A stretch of DNA of 64,000 bases from Streptomyces sp. CB02009. Its GTDB lineage: Bacteria; Actinomycetota; Actinomycetes; Streptomycetales; Streptomycetaceae. Location of the stretch: positions 186,001 through 250,000 of the forward strand of contig NZ_LIVV01000009.1 of NCBI RefSeq assembly GCF_001905825.1, in the 5' to 3' direction. Made by a program: the position numbers and the translations under genes. How positions within the stretch are numbered: the first letter of the stretch is position 1; each line of letters starts with the position of its first letter. The notes beneath the pieces are model-generated. The model saw only the letters and a program-made list of their open reading frames with translations, had not been told where the DNA came from and did no database searches. Shown in pieces: positions 1 to 9,032 of this stretch.

Positions 1-1119
1 GATGCCGAGGACGAGGCCGACGACCGGGGTCGTCCACGTGACGGTGAGGTCGTCGGTGGAGAGCTCCATGCCGATCGAGGACATGAGCTGCATCAGTCCG
101 ACGGCGAGTCCGACGCCGGCGGCGACTCCGGCGACGGAGCCGAAGAGGCCGAGGAGCAGCGCCTCGATGAGGACGGAGCGGTTGACCTGCTTGCGGCTGG
201 AGCCGATGGCCCGCATGAGGCCGATCTCGCGGGTGCGCTGGGCGACCAGCATCGAGAAGGTGTTGACGATGAGGAAGATGCCGACGAGGAAGGCGATCCC
301 GGCGAAGCCGAGCATCGCGTACTTCATGACGTCGAGGAAGCCGGCGACGTCCTCGCGGCCCGCGTCGGCGGACTCGGCGGCGGTCTGCAGGGTGTAGCCG
401 CCGCCGAGCGAGGCGGCGATGTTCGCCTTCAGGGCGTCGTCGGTCACGCCGGCCTTGGCGTCGGCCGTGATCTGGGTGAACAGGCCTTCCTTGCCGAGAA
501 GTTCGCGCTGGGCGACGGCCGTCTCGAAGTAGACGACGGTGGCGCCGGGGTTGGTGACCTTGAAGTCGACGATGCCGGAGATCTTCGTGGTGAAGTCGCC
601 GACGACGGAGATGGTCCGCAGTTCGTCGCCGAGCTTGAGGCCGTGCTTCTCGGCGGTGTCGCCGTCGACGACGACCTCGGTGGGGCCGCGCGGCTCGTGG
701 CCGGAGGTCATCTCCATGGAACGGAGTTCGTTCGGGCTCCAGTTGACGGCGATGGTGGGCGCGCCGCTGGTGGGTCCGACGTTCTTGTTCTTCGCGTCGA
801 CGACGGTGATCCCGGTGGAGACGACGGAGCCCTGGGCGGCCTGGACGCCCTCGGTCTTCCGGACCTGCTCGACGAGCGAGGCGGGGAAGGACTCGGGGCG
901 GCCGCCCTGGGACACCTCGCCGGGGTCGGTGTCCTTGGGGCTGACCGTGACGTCGGAGGCGGTCGAGGCGAAGAGCTTGTCGAACGTCGTGTTCATGGTG
1001 TCGGTGAACACGAGGGTGCCACTGACGAACGCGACGGAGAGCAGGACGGCGATGGCGGACAGCGCCATGCGTCCCTTGTGCGCGAAGAAGTTGCGCATCG
1101 AGGTCTTCAGGACGCTCAT
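1..1119 (-). CDS. FtsX-like ABC transporter permease (partial)
   Basis: Membrane permease of a MacB/LolCDE-like ABC exporter. The protein starts at the ATG at 1119 and runs off the left edge, so only about 373 N-terminal residues are seen. The N-terminus has the short cytoplasmic helix typical of the family, then a first membrane segment (about residues 15-35). A large extracytoplasmic domain follows, and at about residues 260-290 a FtsX segment with the sequence MLVAQRTREIGLMRAIG, which is characteristic of the family. The start overlaps the stop of the upstream ATPase gene by 4 nt (ATGA), so the two are translationally coupled. The substrate cannot be told. Such systems in actinomycetes usually export lipids, peptides or antibiotics. 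Confidence 0.9.
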   Translation of the reverse strand, partial: MSVLKTSMRNFFAHKGRMALSAIAVLLSVAFVSGTLVFTDTMNTTFDKLFASTASDVTVSPKDTDPGEVSQGGRPESFPASLVEQVRKTEGVQAAQGSVVSTGITVVDAKNKNVGPTSGAPTIAVNWSPNELRSMEMTSGHEPRGPTEVVVDGDTAEKHGLKLGDELRTISVVGDFTTKISGIVDFKVTNPGATVVYFETAVAQRELLGKEGLFTQITADAKAGVTDDALKANIAASLGGGYTLQTAAESADAGREDVAGFLDVMKYAMLGFAGIAFLVGIFLIVNTFSMLVAQRTREIGLMRAIGSSRKQVNRSVLIEALLLGLFGSVAGVAAGVGLAVGLMQLMSSIGMELSTDDLTVTWTTPVVGLVLGI

Positions 1120-1955
1120 GACGTCCGCCCGCGCGCGTCGAAGTCCTTCATGCGGTCGAGGACGGCGTCGGCGGTCGGCCGGAGCATCTCGTCCACGATC
1201 CGCCCGTCGGCGAGGTAGAGGACCCGGTCCGCGTAGGAGGCGGCGACGGGGTCGTGGGTGACCATGACGATCGTCTGGCCGAGTTCGTCGACCGACGTGC
1301 GGAGGAAGCCGAGGACCTCGGCGCCCGCCCGCGAGTCCAGGTTTCCGGTCGGCTCGTCCCCGAAGATGATCTCGGGTCTGGCGGCGAGGGCGCGGGCCAC
1401 GGCCACGCGCTGCTGCTGGCCGCCGGAGAGCTCGTTGGGGCGGTGCTTGAGGCGCTCGGAGAGACCGACGGTGTCCACGACCCGGCGCAGCCACTCGGCG
1501 TCCGGCTTGCGGCCGGCGATGTCCATCGGCAGCGTGATGTTCTCGATGGCGCTCAGGGTCGGCAGCAGGTTGAACGCCTGGAAGATGAAGCCGATCCGGT
1601 CCCGGCGCAACTGCGTGAGCTTCTTGTCCTTGAGCCGGGTGATCTCGGTCTCGTCGAGGAAGATCTCGCCGCTGGTGACGGTGTCGAGCCCGGCGAGGCA
1701 GTGCATCAGGGTCGATTTGCCGGAACCCGAGGGTCCCATGATCGCGGTGAACTGTCCGCGGGCGATGTCGACGTCGACGGAGTCCAGTGCGACGACCCGG
1801 GTCTCCCCGGTGCCGTACGCCTTGACGACCTGACGCGCCCGCGCGGCGACGGCCGTACTCCCACCCGCCGCCCGACCACCGCCCCTCAACGAGGCGCTGC
1901 GCGCCGCACCTTCATCGTCTCCCCCGTGCCTGGGGATGGTCACAGCCGTGGTCAC
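1116..1955 (-). CDS. ABC transporter ATP-binding protein (MacB/LolD type)
   Basis: Nucleotide-binding subunit, 279 aa, that powers the FtsX-like permease encoded immediately downstream. Walker A GPSGSGKS is at residues 74-81, the signature LSGGQQQR at about 176-183, and Walker B with the catalytic Glu (IIFGDE) at about 196-201. The first 35 residues are a low-complexity Gly/Ala/Arg extension not needed for the fold. The GTG start at 1955 is preceded by AGGAGAA at good spacing. It shares a 4-nt overlap with the permease, so they form an operon transcribed leftwards. The family is certain; the substrate is unknown. Confidence 0.95.
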   Translation of the reverse strand: MTTAVTIPRHGGDDEGAARSASLRGGGRAAGGSTAVAARARQVVKAYGTGETRVVALDSVDVDIARGQFTAIMGPSGSGKSTLMHCLAGLDTVTSGEIFLDETEITRLKDKKLTQLRRDRIGFIFQAFNLLPTLSAIENITLPMDIAGRKPDAEWLRRVVDTVGLSERLKHRPNELSGGQQQRVAVARALAARPEIIFGDEPTGNLDSRAGAEVLGFLRTSVDELGQTIVMVTHDPVAASYADRVLYLADGRIVDEMLRPTADAVLDRMKDFDARGRTS

Positions 1956-2182
1956 GGTTTTCTCCTAGCGGTGGCGTGAAGCGTGGGTGGGTTTGTAAGT
2001 TCAAGTTAAGGAGCGGGGCGCGGAGTTCTCCTCCTCCGCCGGGACGAACGGCCCCTGGCCCGTATGGGGGAGATCCCCCTAAGGGGCGTCCACCCGGGGA
2101 ACCCCCCGTCCCCCACCCCGGACGTACGCCCACCGCCACCCGACGCCTCCGACCTCGCCGTCAGCCGCACCGGACACGCAAA

Positions 2183-2210
2183 AGGGCCTCCACCCGAAGG
2201 TGGAGGCCCT
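2183..2210 (-). terminator. Intrinsic terminator hairpin of the hydrolase gene
   Basis: A perfect 12-bp stem (2183-2194 with 2199-2210) with a 4-nt loop, followed on the minus strand by TTTTGC. It begins at the stop codon of the hydrolase gene, so the stop overlaps the hairpin. Confidence 0.85.
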
Positions 2211-3304
2211 CACTTCTGGGCGCCGCCGCCCGGCCGCGGCGGTGCGGCGGATCGCACCTCGGGGTGGTCCGCGATCGACGCGTCGAACCACGTGTGCGGA
2301 GCGTCGCGCAGGTGCTGGTCGAAGAAGGCGCGCAGACAGGTGCGGGTGATCGCCGTGGTGCGCAGCCCCGAGGTGGCCGCGCCGAGCGGCATGCCGAGCT
2401 GGTCGGCCAGCAGGCCGAGATCGGTGAAGGACGGGTGTCTGGCGCCCGCGACGACGAGCCAGCGCTTCCAGCCGGTCAGCAGGGCCCAGTCCCGGGCCCA
2501 GGTGTCCGCGGCGGGCCCGTCGCCGGGTGCGTACTGGCCGTCCCGGCCGAGGAACAGGAACGGGCGGTCCAGGCCGGTGTCCGGGATCAGGGAGTCGGTG
2601 CTGCCGTCCACGTCGGCGCCCGCGCGGATGCGCTCGTCCGCGACCATCGCCGCGAGCGTGGCCGCGCCGCCCGCGGAGTGTCCGGCCATGCCGATCCGGT
2701 CCGGGGCCAGCGCGGCCGCGCCGTCCCACGGCGGGTCGCCGCCGAGCAGCCGGTCCAGGACGAAGGAGACGTCGCGGGCGCGGCCGGTCTTCACCTTGCG
2801 CCAGAACTCGGGGGTGCGCGCGAACCCGTGGCCGAGGGCGAAGCCGACCACCCGGCCGTCGGGAAAGGCGGTGGCCGCCGTCTCGTGGGTGTGGTCGACG
2901 GCGACCGCGACATAGCCGTGGCTGGCCAGGTCCTCGCCGATCGAGGTGAGCGTGGCGCGGGGCCGGGTGAAGCCCGGCGAGAGGACGATCAGCGGCAGTC
3001 CGCTCAGCGCGGGGTCGGGCGGGGCGTCGGGGAAGGCGTGGGTGCGCACCGAGCTCAGCACGTCGGGGTCGACTCCCACGGACCGCCCGGCCAGGACTTC
3101 CGCCGCCACGGCCCGCGTCAGGTACCGGGCGCGCGGTCCGGACGGGCGCGCGGCCGGGTACCAGATCGTGATCATCAGCTCGCGCGTCGGCGCGTCCGCG
3201 ACCCACGGGTCGGGGCGGGAGACGTCCTCGAGGTGCACCGACGTGGTGCCGACCGGATGCGACCCGGTCGGCGCGGGCAGGGCGGGTTCGGTCATGCGGT
3301 GCAT
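2210..3304 (-). CDS. Alpha/beta hydrolase, PAF-acetylhydrolase-like
   Basis: Serine hydrolase of the platelet-activating-factor acetylhydrolase / dienelactone hydrolase group, 364 aa. The nucleophile elbow GHSAGG places the catalytic Ser at about residue 210. An N-terminal WYPA motif (about residue 49) and the oxyanion region LIVLSPGF (about 106) fit this family. No signal peptide is obvious, so it may be cytoplasmic, although family members are often secreted. A second start (ATG at 3295) is equally possible, since neither has a strong ribosome-binding site. It is transcribed divergently from the MFS exporter gene, which could reflect a shared function or only a shared promoter region. The natural ester substrate is unknown. 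Confidence 0.85.
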   Translation of the reverse strand: MHRMTEPALPAPTGSHPVGTTSVHLEDVSRPDPWVADAPTRELMITIWYPAARPSGPRARYLTRAVAAEVLAGRSVGVDPDVLSSVRTHAFPDAPPDPALSGLPLIVLSPGFTRPRATLTSIGEDLASHGYVAVAVDHTHETAATAFPDGRVVGFALGHGFARTPEFWRKVKTGRARDVSFVLDRLLGGDPPWDGAAALAPDRIGMAGHSAGGAATLAAMVADERIRAGADVDGSTDSLIPDTGLDRPFLFLGRDGQYAPGDGPAADTWARDWALLTGWKRWLVVAGARHPSFTDLGLLADQLGMPLGAATSGLRTTAITRTCLRAFFDQHLRDAPHTWFDASIADHPEVRSAAPPRPGGGAQK

Positions 3305-3481
3305 CGTCGTCGTCCGCGCCCGCCCGCGCCATCGGGGAGATCCCCGAGGTGCGGGTCAGGGGCACGGATCTCCCGGAGGCACGCGGCGGGGAACGGAACG
3401 CCTCGGGGGCTTCCTCCACCTCGGGTACGGGTGAGACCCTGTCCAGCGAACATTTAGGTGTACGAAGAAAGGGTTCTTGCG

Positions 3482-5047
3482 GTGACCGAGTCCTCCACGA
3501 CACCGGCGGGCACCCCCGCCGGAAAGGCCGGAGCCACCGCCTCCCCACCCGGCCCGCCGGCGCCCCACCGCCGCGGTCCCGTCGTGGCCGCCCTCATGCT
3601 CGGCATGGGCCTCGCCGCCATCGACGGCACGATCGTGTCCACGGCCGTCCCCCAGATCGTCGGCGACCTCGGCGGACTCGCCGTCTTCTCCTGGCTGTTC
3701 TCCGGCTACCTGCTCGCCGTCACGGTCACCCTGCCGGTGTACGGGAAGCTCAGCGACACCTTCGGCCGCAAGCCGGTCCTGATCGCCGGGGTCGTCCTCT
3801 TCCTCATCGGCTCCCTGCTGTGCGCGGCCGCCTGGAACATGGCCTCCCTCATCGCCTTCCGCGTCGTCCAGGGCCTCGGCGGCGGCGCGCTCCAGGGCAC
3901 GATCCAGACCATCGCCGCCGACCTGTACCCGCTGAAGGAACGCCCCAAGATCCAGGCGAAGCTCTCCTCCGTGTGGGCCGCGTCCTCGGTCGCCGGCCCG
4001 GCGGCCGGCGGACTCCTCGCCGGGTACGCCGACTGGCGCTGGATCTTCCTGATCAACCTGCCGGTCGGGGCGGTGGCGCTGTGGCTGATCGTCAGGCACC
4101 TGAAGGAACCGGCCCGCACCGCGCCACGCGCGCGCGTACGCGTCGACTGGGCGGGCGCGCTCGCCGTCTTCGCCACCGGGGCCCTGCTCCTGACCGCACT
4201 GGTCCAGGGCGGCGTCGCCTGGCCCTGGCTGTCGGCCCCGTCCCTCGGACTGCTCGCCGGGTCGGCCGTCCTCGGCGCGGCGACCGTGGTCATCGAACGG
4301 CGCGCCGCCGAGCCGATCATCCCCGGCTGGGTCTGGCGCCGCCGCACGATATCCGCCGTCAACCTCGCGCTGGGCGCGCTGGGCCTGCTCATGGTCGCGC
4401 CGACGGTCTTCCTGCCGACGTACGCGCAGTCCGTCCTCGGCCTCGGGCCGATCGCGGCCGGGTTCGTCCTCTCGGTGATGACCCTGAGCTGGCCCATCAG
4501 CGCGGCGTTCTCGAACCGGATCTACGGCCGGATCGGCTTCCGCCTCACCGCCGTCATCGGCATCTCGCTGGCCTTGCTGCTGCTCCTGGCCTTCCCGTTC
4601 CTGCCGTTCCCCGGGGAGCCCTGGCAGCCCGCACTGATCATGCTGCTCCTGGGCGGGGCGCTCGGCCTCTTCCAACTGCCGCTGATCGTGGGCGTGCAGT
4701 CGACCGTCCCGTACGAGGAGAGGGGCACGACCACCGCGTCGGTCCTCTTCTGCCGCCAGGTCGGCCAGAGCGTGGGCGCGGCCCTGTTCGGCGCCGTGGC
4801 GAACGCCGTCCTGGCCGCCCGCCTGGGCGGCGGCGACCTCGACACCCTGGCCCGCGCGCTCGACGCACCCGGCTCCCTGACGGCCGGGGCGATGGACGGC
4901 CTGCGGCGCGCGGTCGACGCGGCGGTCGACTACGTCTTCGTGGGCGCGGCGGGCGCGGCGGCCCTGGCGCTCCTGGTCCTCCTCACCCTGGCGCCGCGCC
5001 GCTTCCCGGTCCTGGAGGAGGGGGAACGGCGCAGCGCGGAGGGCTGA
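3482..5047 (+). CDS. MFS drug:H+ antiporter, DHA2 (EmrB/QacA) family
   Basis: Integral membrane exporter of about 521 aa with about 14 predicted membrane segments, the DHA2 topology. The motif GKLSDTFGRKPV after TM2 is motif A of the family, and ATDGTIV-like IDGTIVSTAVPQIVGDL in TM1 is motif D1. I chose the GTG at 3482 because AGAAAGGG lies 8 nt upstream; an in-frame GTG at 3458 would add eight residues without a better site. The first 30 residues are Pro/Ala/Gly-rich and cytoplasmic. Family members extrude lipophilic cations and antibiotics. Divergent from the hydrolase gene; no dedicated regulator gene sits next to it. Confidence 0.93.
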   Translation: MTESSTTPAGTPAGKAGATASPPGPPAPHRRGPVVAALMLGMGLAAIDGTIVSTAVPQIVGDLGGLAVFSWLFSGYLLAVTVTLPVYGKLSDTFGRKPVLIAGVVLFLIGSLLCAAAWNMASLIAFRVVQGLGGGALQGTIQTIAADLYPLKERPKIQAKLSSVWAASSVAGPAAGGLLAGYADWRWIFLINLPVGAVALWLIVRHLKEPARTAPRARVRVDWAGALAVFATGALLLTALVQGGVAWPWLSAPSLGLLAGSAVLGAATVVIERRAAEPIIPGWVWRRRTISAVNLALGALGLLMVAPTVFLPTYAQSVLGLGPIAAGFVLSVMTLSWPISAAFSNRIYGRIGFRLTAVIGISLALLLLLAFPFLPFPGEPWQPALIMLLLGGALGLFQLPLIVGVQSTVPYEERGTTTASVLFCRQVGQSVGAALFGAVANAVLAARLGGGDLDTLARALDAPGSLTAGAMDGLRRAVDAAVDYVFVGAAGAAALALLVLLTLAPRRFPVLEEGERRSAEG

Positions 5048-5068
5048 CGCGTACAGACGGCGGTTGTA

Positions 5069-5257
5069 CTACTCCGCCGAGGCGAGCCCGACGAATCCGG
5101 CCCACGCCTCGCGCGAGACGTGGAGGGCCGGCCGGGAGACGTCCTTGGAGTCACGGACGTGGACGGCTCCCGCGCGGGTCGCGACCTCGATGCAGTCACC
5201 GCCGTCACCGCCGCTGTAACTGCTCTTGAACCAGGCGAGGGGTTCCGCGCTGTTCAT
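5069..5257 (-). CDS. DUF397 domain protein
   Basis: A 62-aa protein made of one DUF397 domain. The diagnostic core is WFKSSYSGGDGGDCIEVA (residues 9-26), followed by VHVRDSK and a closing W in the EAWAGFV segment. DUF397 proteins are nearly confined to filamentous actinomycetes and are encoded next to Xre regulators, with which they are thought to act as partners or antitoxin-like modulators. The start overlaps the upstream Xre stop by 4 nt (ATGA), so the pair is coupled. Only 21 nt separate its stop from that of the convergent MFS gene, with no hairpin between them. Confidence 0.93.
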   Translation of the reverse strand: MNSAEPLAWFKSSYSGGDGGDCIEVATRAGAVHVRDSKDVSRPALHVSREAWAGFVGLASAE

Positions 5258-6114
5258 AGCTCTCCCAACAGTTTCTCGATCAACTCCAGTGATTCTCGCG
5301 GGCTGAGAGCCTGCGACCGGATGATCCCATAGCGAGCGGCGGCAAGAACCGTCTGCTTGGGGTCGGTCTCCAGGGCACTGGTGCTCTGGGCTTCGGCGTA
5401 GACGAATCTCTTGCCGTCCTCACGCGTGACGACCGTGAACGGACCTTCCAGGCCCGCGTTGTCCTCGCAATCGAGCGGCATGACCTGGATCTCGACATTC
5501 CTTCGCCCTCCGACGAGGAGGAGCTGCTCCAGCTGACCGCGCAGCACCTCCTTGCCACCGACGTTGCGCCGCAGAACCGATTCGCACATGACGAAACTGA
5601 GGAAGGGCGCGGGTCGCCTCTCGAAGATGGCCTGTCGAGCCAACCGCGCGGTCACGCGCTGCTCGATGGTCTCGGCGTCGAGCGGCGGACGCCGGTTGCT
5701 CAGCACCGCTCGCATGTACTCCTCGGTCTGCAACAGTCCCTTGACCGCCAGCGTGTCGTACGCGAGCAGCTCTATCGCCTGCTTCTCCAGCTGCGCCATC
5801 CCCTGGAAGAACGCCGGATACTGCGCTCTCTCCAGTTGGTCCTTCCAGACCTTCAACAGGCCGTCCGCGCCCAGCACTTCATCCGACCGGTCGATCGCAC
5901 GCGGCGGCGGAATCCGTCGCCCCTGCTCGAACGACGCGATGGTCGACGCCGAGTAGCCCAGCCGCTTGCCGAACTCCTCCCGCTCCATCCCCGCCCGCGT
6001 CCGCAGGGTCTTCAGACTCTGCCCGAACGCCGCCACCACGCCCTGCCCGGACTTGTCCGCCGTCTGGGCGCCCTCCGCCTCGTCGGCCCCGGGCTCCGCC
6101 TGCTCGTCCGCCAC
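5254..6114 (-). CDS. Xre-family regulator with DUF5753 (Scr1/WhiJ-like)
   Basis: DNA-binding regulator, 286 aa from the GTG at 6114, which has GAGAGGTGGGG just upstream; a longer start at 6156 lacks this. An acidic tail (residues 1-25) is followed by a helix-turn-helix at about 30-85 (LGYSASTIASFEQGRR is the recognition region) and a DUF5753 sensor domain at about 100-275. Proteins of this architecture, paired with DUF397 and a histidine-kinase-like ATPase, include the WhiJ/AbaA-type developmental loci of Streptomyces. It is divergent from the ATPase gene across about 100 bp that hold a near-palindrome, a likely binding site. Confidence 0.93.
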   Translation of the reverse strand: MADEQAEPGADEAEGAQTADKSGQGVVAAFGQSLKTLRTRAGMEREEFGKRLGYSASTIASFEQGRRIPPPRAIDRSDEVLGADGLLKVWKDQLERAQYPAFFQGMAQLEKQAIELLAYDTLAVKGLLQTEEYMRAVLSNRRPPLDAETIEQRVTARLARQAIFERRPAPFLSFVMCESVLRRNVGGKEVLRGQLEQLLLVGGRRNVEIQVMPLDCEDNAGLEGPFTVVTREDGKRFVYAEAQSTSALETDPKQTVLAAARYGIIRSQALSPRESLELIEKLLGEL

Positions 6115-6171
6115 CGCGCCCCACCTCTCGTACCGGCACCGGCACCCCACGTACAAGCGGGTCGCGTCAGT

Positions 6172-6190
6172 GCGTCACCACTGGTCACGC
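6172..6190. promoter_or_regulatory. Candidate operator between xre and ATPase genes
   Basis: The 19-bp sequence GCGTCACCACTGGTCACGC reads GCGT-C-ACCA-C-TGGT-C-ACGC. It is a palindrome apart from two symmetric C positions and the centre. It sits between two divergent starts at 6114 and 6218, where the Xre protein would be expected to bind. This is inferred from position and symmetry only. Confidence 0.5.
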
Positions 6191-6217
6191 TACGCCACCA
6201 AGAGGAGCTTGGAGGGC

Positions 6218-6697
6218 ATGACGAGTGACAACCTCAGCCCCACGGACACCACCCAACTCGATGGTGTCTCACCTCACTTGGACCGGCGGGTCTTCGCCCT
6301 CCGCTTCACCTCGACCGCCCGGGGCGCCCGGCTCGCGCGGCGGCTCGTCGCCGTCCGGCTGGACGAGTGGGGTGTCGCGTACGGGACCGGCGCGCACGAG
6401 ACCGTCGTTCTCGTCGCGGCCGAGCTGGCGACGAATGCCGTACGGCACGGGCACGTACCGGGTCGGGACTTCCACCTCTCCCTGCGCGTGGCCGTCGGGC
6501 TCGCCCGGGTCGAGGTGAGCGACACCCGTGCCGAGCGCGTACCGCCCCGGCCCGGGGAGCCCGACGGCCCCCGTCCGGAACTGAGCGACGGGGGCCGGGG
6601 ACTCCTGCTCGTCGATGCGCTCGCCGAGCGCTGGGGCTGGTGCCCGAGGCCGGGGGCGCCGGGGAAGACGGTGTGGGCGGAGTGCGCCCTCCCCTGA
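6218..6697 (+). CDS. ATP-binding protein, anti-sigma-factor-like HATPase
   Basis: A 159-aa GHKL-type ATPase of the RsbW/SpoIIAB-like family that is very abundant in Streptomyces. The N box is ELATNAVRHGH (about residues 69-79) and the G1/G2 region contains the glycine-rich GGRGLLLVDALAERWGW (about 127-143). The ATG at 6218 has AGGAG upstream. It may phosphorylate an anti-sigma antagonist or bind a sigma factor, but single-domain members next to Xre/DUF397 genes form a regulatory trio whose biochemistry is unsettled. Divergent from the Xre gene. Confidence 0.9.
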   Translation: MTSDNLSPTDTTQLDGVSPHLDRRVFALRFTSTARGARLARRLVAVRLDEWGVAYGTGAHETVVLVAAELATNAVRHGHVPGRDFHLSLRVAVGLARVEVSDTRAERVPPRPGEPDGPRPELSDGGRGLLLVDALAERWGWCPRPGAPGKTVWAECALP

Positions 6698-6703
6698 GGA
6701 GCC

Positions 6704-6725
6704 CCCGGCCCGCTCCGCGGCCGGG
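6704..6725. terminator. Hairpin between convergent genes
   Basis: CCCGGCC (6704-6710) pairs with GGCCGGG (6719-6725) across an 8-nt loop, immediately after the ATPase stop and before the stop of the convergent FG-GAP gene. There is no T-run, so this would be a Streptomyces-style U-less terminator. Confidence 0.45.
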
Positions 6726-6730
6726 TGCGG

Positions 6731-9001
6731 CTAGAAGGCGGTGTTGTAGGGGACCCCGCTCGTGAGGTCCGTCTTCACGCCGCCCTTGAGCGGGGCCTTC
6801 CAGTCGCCCGTACCGGCGTAGAGGGTGGTGCCGCCGGACGAGGCGATCAGGTCGGCCCGGCCGTCGCCGTTGGCGTCGCCGACACCCACGAGGTCCTTGA
6901 AGCCGCCCCAGCCGGCACCGATCCGGGTGCGGGCGGCGAAGGTGCCGTCGCCCTTGCCGAGGTACAGCCAGAGCACGCCGGTGCGGTCCCGGGCGAGGAG
7001 GTCTCCGGCGGGGCCGCCCGCGAGGTTCCCCACGGCGGCGACCTCGTTGTAGACGCCCCAGCCGCTGCCGACCCTCTTGCGGGCGGAGAAGGGGGTGGTG
7101 GCGTTCCCGGTGCCGGGGTAGAGCCACAGCACCCCGGCCTTGTCGGTGGCCACGACGTCGGCCCGGCCGTCGCCGGTGACGTCGCTGCCGGCCGCGATCC
7201 GGTCGTACGTCTGCCAGCCGCCGCCGATCCGGGTGCGGCCGGAGAGCGGCTCGTCCCGGTCGCCGGTGCCCTGGTAGAGCCAGAGGACGCCGGAACCGTC
7301 GCGGGCGAGGACGTCCGGCGCGGTCGTGCCCGCGATGTTCCCCGCGGCTTCGAGCCGGTCGTAGGACTGCCAGCCGCCGCCGACCCGCGTCCCGCTCGCG
7401 AGCTCGACGGAACCGCCGGCCGCGACGGGCCGGGTCCCGAACTCCCACAGGTCGCCGTTGACCTCGCGGACGAGGAGGTCGGCGGTGCCGTCGCCGTCGA
7501 AGTCGTGGGGCGCGGGGGGCCGGGTCACGGTGAACCGGCCGGAGAGCTTCTGCCGGACCCCGATGCCGTCGTCAGGGGTGGCGGTGATCTCCCACTCGTA
7601 CTCGCCGGCACGGGCCGGGCTCGACATCCCGGCGGGGCGCTCCGGGTCCTTGCCGTCCCAGTGCCAGTCGATCCGGCGGGGGTCCGCCGCTCCGGCGGGC
7701 CACTCCTGCACGAGCGACTGCCCGCTGCGGACGTGCTTCAGGGCGACCCGTACGGCGACGTCGCCCCGGGACAGGTTCCAGCTGAAGTCGACCCCGCCCG
7801 CGAGCTGGTCGCCGGAGAGCGTCTTCGGGACGGTGGAGCCGCTGGTGAGGGTCGGGAGGGTCGCCTGCCCCGTGGAAGCGACCAGTTCCACGGCCGGTCG
7901 GCCGCCGTCGGCACGCGGTGAGATCCGGTAGAGGCCCTCGCCGTGCTCGGGCGTGCCACCGCGCACCAGCAGCGAGCCGCCGGGACCGGCGACGGCGGAG
8001 GAGAACGCGGTGAGGACGGCCGTCTTCTCGCGGGTCTCGATGGACTGGAGGGTGAACGGCCGCACCGTGCCGGCGGGCGCGTCGCCGGGGGCGGACCCGT
8101 CGATGTGGGCCTTCTGGCCGGACGCGATCCAACTGCCGACCAGGTAAAGGGGGTCCGTCACCTCGGCTTCGGCGTCGGGGATCCACTGTTCCCGGGCCTC
8201 GCCCCGGCGGTGGACGACGATCCCGTCGCCCCCGAGCCGTCCCTCCCGCCAGGCCACGTGCGTCGCGGAGACGGAGCCGTCGAAGGCCCACTCGTCATTG
8301 CTCTGGACGTACCAGGAGTCCGTTCCCGAGGCGAGGTCGACGAGGATCTTGGACCGCATCTGCGGCGCGTCCCCGAGTCGGCAGTCGTAGAGCGCGGAGC
8401 CCGCGACGGTCCAGACGCCGTCGCCGTCCTGGCAGTCGATCTGGACCCCTCCGACCAGCTTGCGGATCGTCGGCGTGCCCCCGGCGAGCGTCGCGGCGTC
8501 GAGCGTGGTGGCGTACTGCACCCCGCTGCCGTTCTCGTATCGCTCGAGCAGGAGTGTGTCGCCGGCCAGGCCGGCGAAGCTGTAGTCGCCGAGGGCGTCG
8601 AAGTCGATCTCCACCGGCGTCGCTGCGGGCTTCGACATGTCGTAGACCCGGAGCAGCGAACTGACGGTCATCAGGCCCCGGTCCCCGGTCACCACGAGGT
8701 CCGAGCCGCCCCCGGCGGCGGAGGCACCCTCCAGGACGACCGACGAGCCGTCGGCGTACCAGGTCCAGCGGAACTCCGGCGTGCCGCCGCGGGTCTGCGA
8801 CAGGAAGCCGCTCGGTCCCGCGCCGACGATGTCCGCGTTGCGCGGGAAGGCGACGGGAGCCTGCTGGTCCTCCTGCGCGGCCCCCGGCCCGGCGGGCGCG
8901 GCCGTCGCCTGGAGCGTGGTGAGCGCACCGCCCGTGGCGGCGAGGACGATGGTGACGGCGACGGCCGCGAGACGGCGGTCGCGCGGATAGGGGTGGTTCA
9001 C
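6731..9001 (-). CDS. Secreted FG-GAP/VCBS repeat protein (paralogue A)
   Basis: Predicted secreted protein of about 756 aa. I chose the GTG at 9001 because GGAAAG lies 9 nt upstream; an upstream start at 9055 adds 18 unlikely residues. The Sec signal has RDRR, then a hydrophobic stretch (AVAVTIVLAATGG) and a likely cleavage near TAAPAG. Residues about 60-450 may form a beta-propeller-like domain. The C-terminal third (about 520-750) holds at least four FG-GAP repeats of the type DFDGDGTADLL and DVTGDGRADVVA, with Asp-rich calcium-binding loops. No catalytic motif is visible. Such proteins are generally cell-surface or extracellular adhesive scaffolds. It is a tandem paralogue of the next gene, and its signal-peptide DNA is identical over 118 bp. 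Confidence 0.88.
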   Translation of the reverse strand: MNHPYPRDRRLAAVAVTIVLAATGGALTTLQATAAPAGPGAAQEDQQAPVAFPRNADIVGAGPSGFLSQTRGGTPEFRWTWYADGSSVVLEGASAAGGGSDLVVTGDRGLMTVSSLLRVYDMSKPAATPVEIDFDALGDYSFAGLAGDTLLLERYENGSGVQYATTLDAATLAGGTPTIRKLVGGVQIDCQDGDGVWTVAGSALYDCRLGDAPQMRSKILVDLASGTDSWYVQSNDEWAFDGSVSATHVAWREGRLGGDGIVVHRRGEAREQWIPDAEAEVTDPLYLVGSWIASGQKAHIDGSAPGDAPAGTVRPFTLQSIETREKTAVLTAFSSAVAGPGGSLLVRGGTPEHGEGLYRISPRADGGRPAVELVASTGQATLPTLTSGSTVPKTLSGDQLAGGVDFSWNLSRGDVAVRVALKHVRSGQSLVQEWPAGAADPRRIDWHWDGKDPERPAGMSSPARAGEYEWEITATPDDGIGVRQKLSGRFTVTRPPAPHDFDGDGTADLLVREVNGDLWEFGTRPVAAGGSVELASGTRVGGGWQSYDRLEAAGNIAGTTAPDVLARDGSGVLWLYQGTGDRDEPLSGRTRIGGGWQTYDRIAAGSDVTGDGRADVVATDKAGVLWLYPGTGNATTPFSARKRVGSGWGVYNEVAAVGNLAGGPAGDLLARDRTGVLWLYLGKGDGTFAARTRIGAGWGGFKDLVGVGDANGDGRADLIASSGGTTLYAGTGDWKAPLKGGVKTDLTSGVPYNTAF
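8861..8978. repeat. 118-bp direct repeat, copy 1 (signal-peptide coding)
   Basis: Identical base for base to 11198-11315. It encodes the hydrophobic core and cleavage region of the signal peptide of the first FG-GAP paralogue. The flanking DNA diverges sharply on both sides. Confidence 0.93.
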
Positions 9002-9032
9002 GTACGGGTACTTTCCGTGGATGGCGAAGGAG

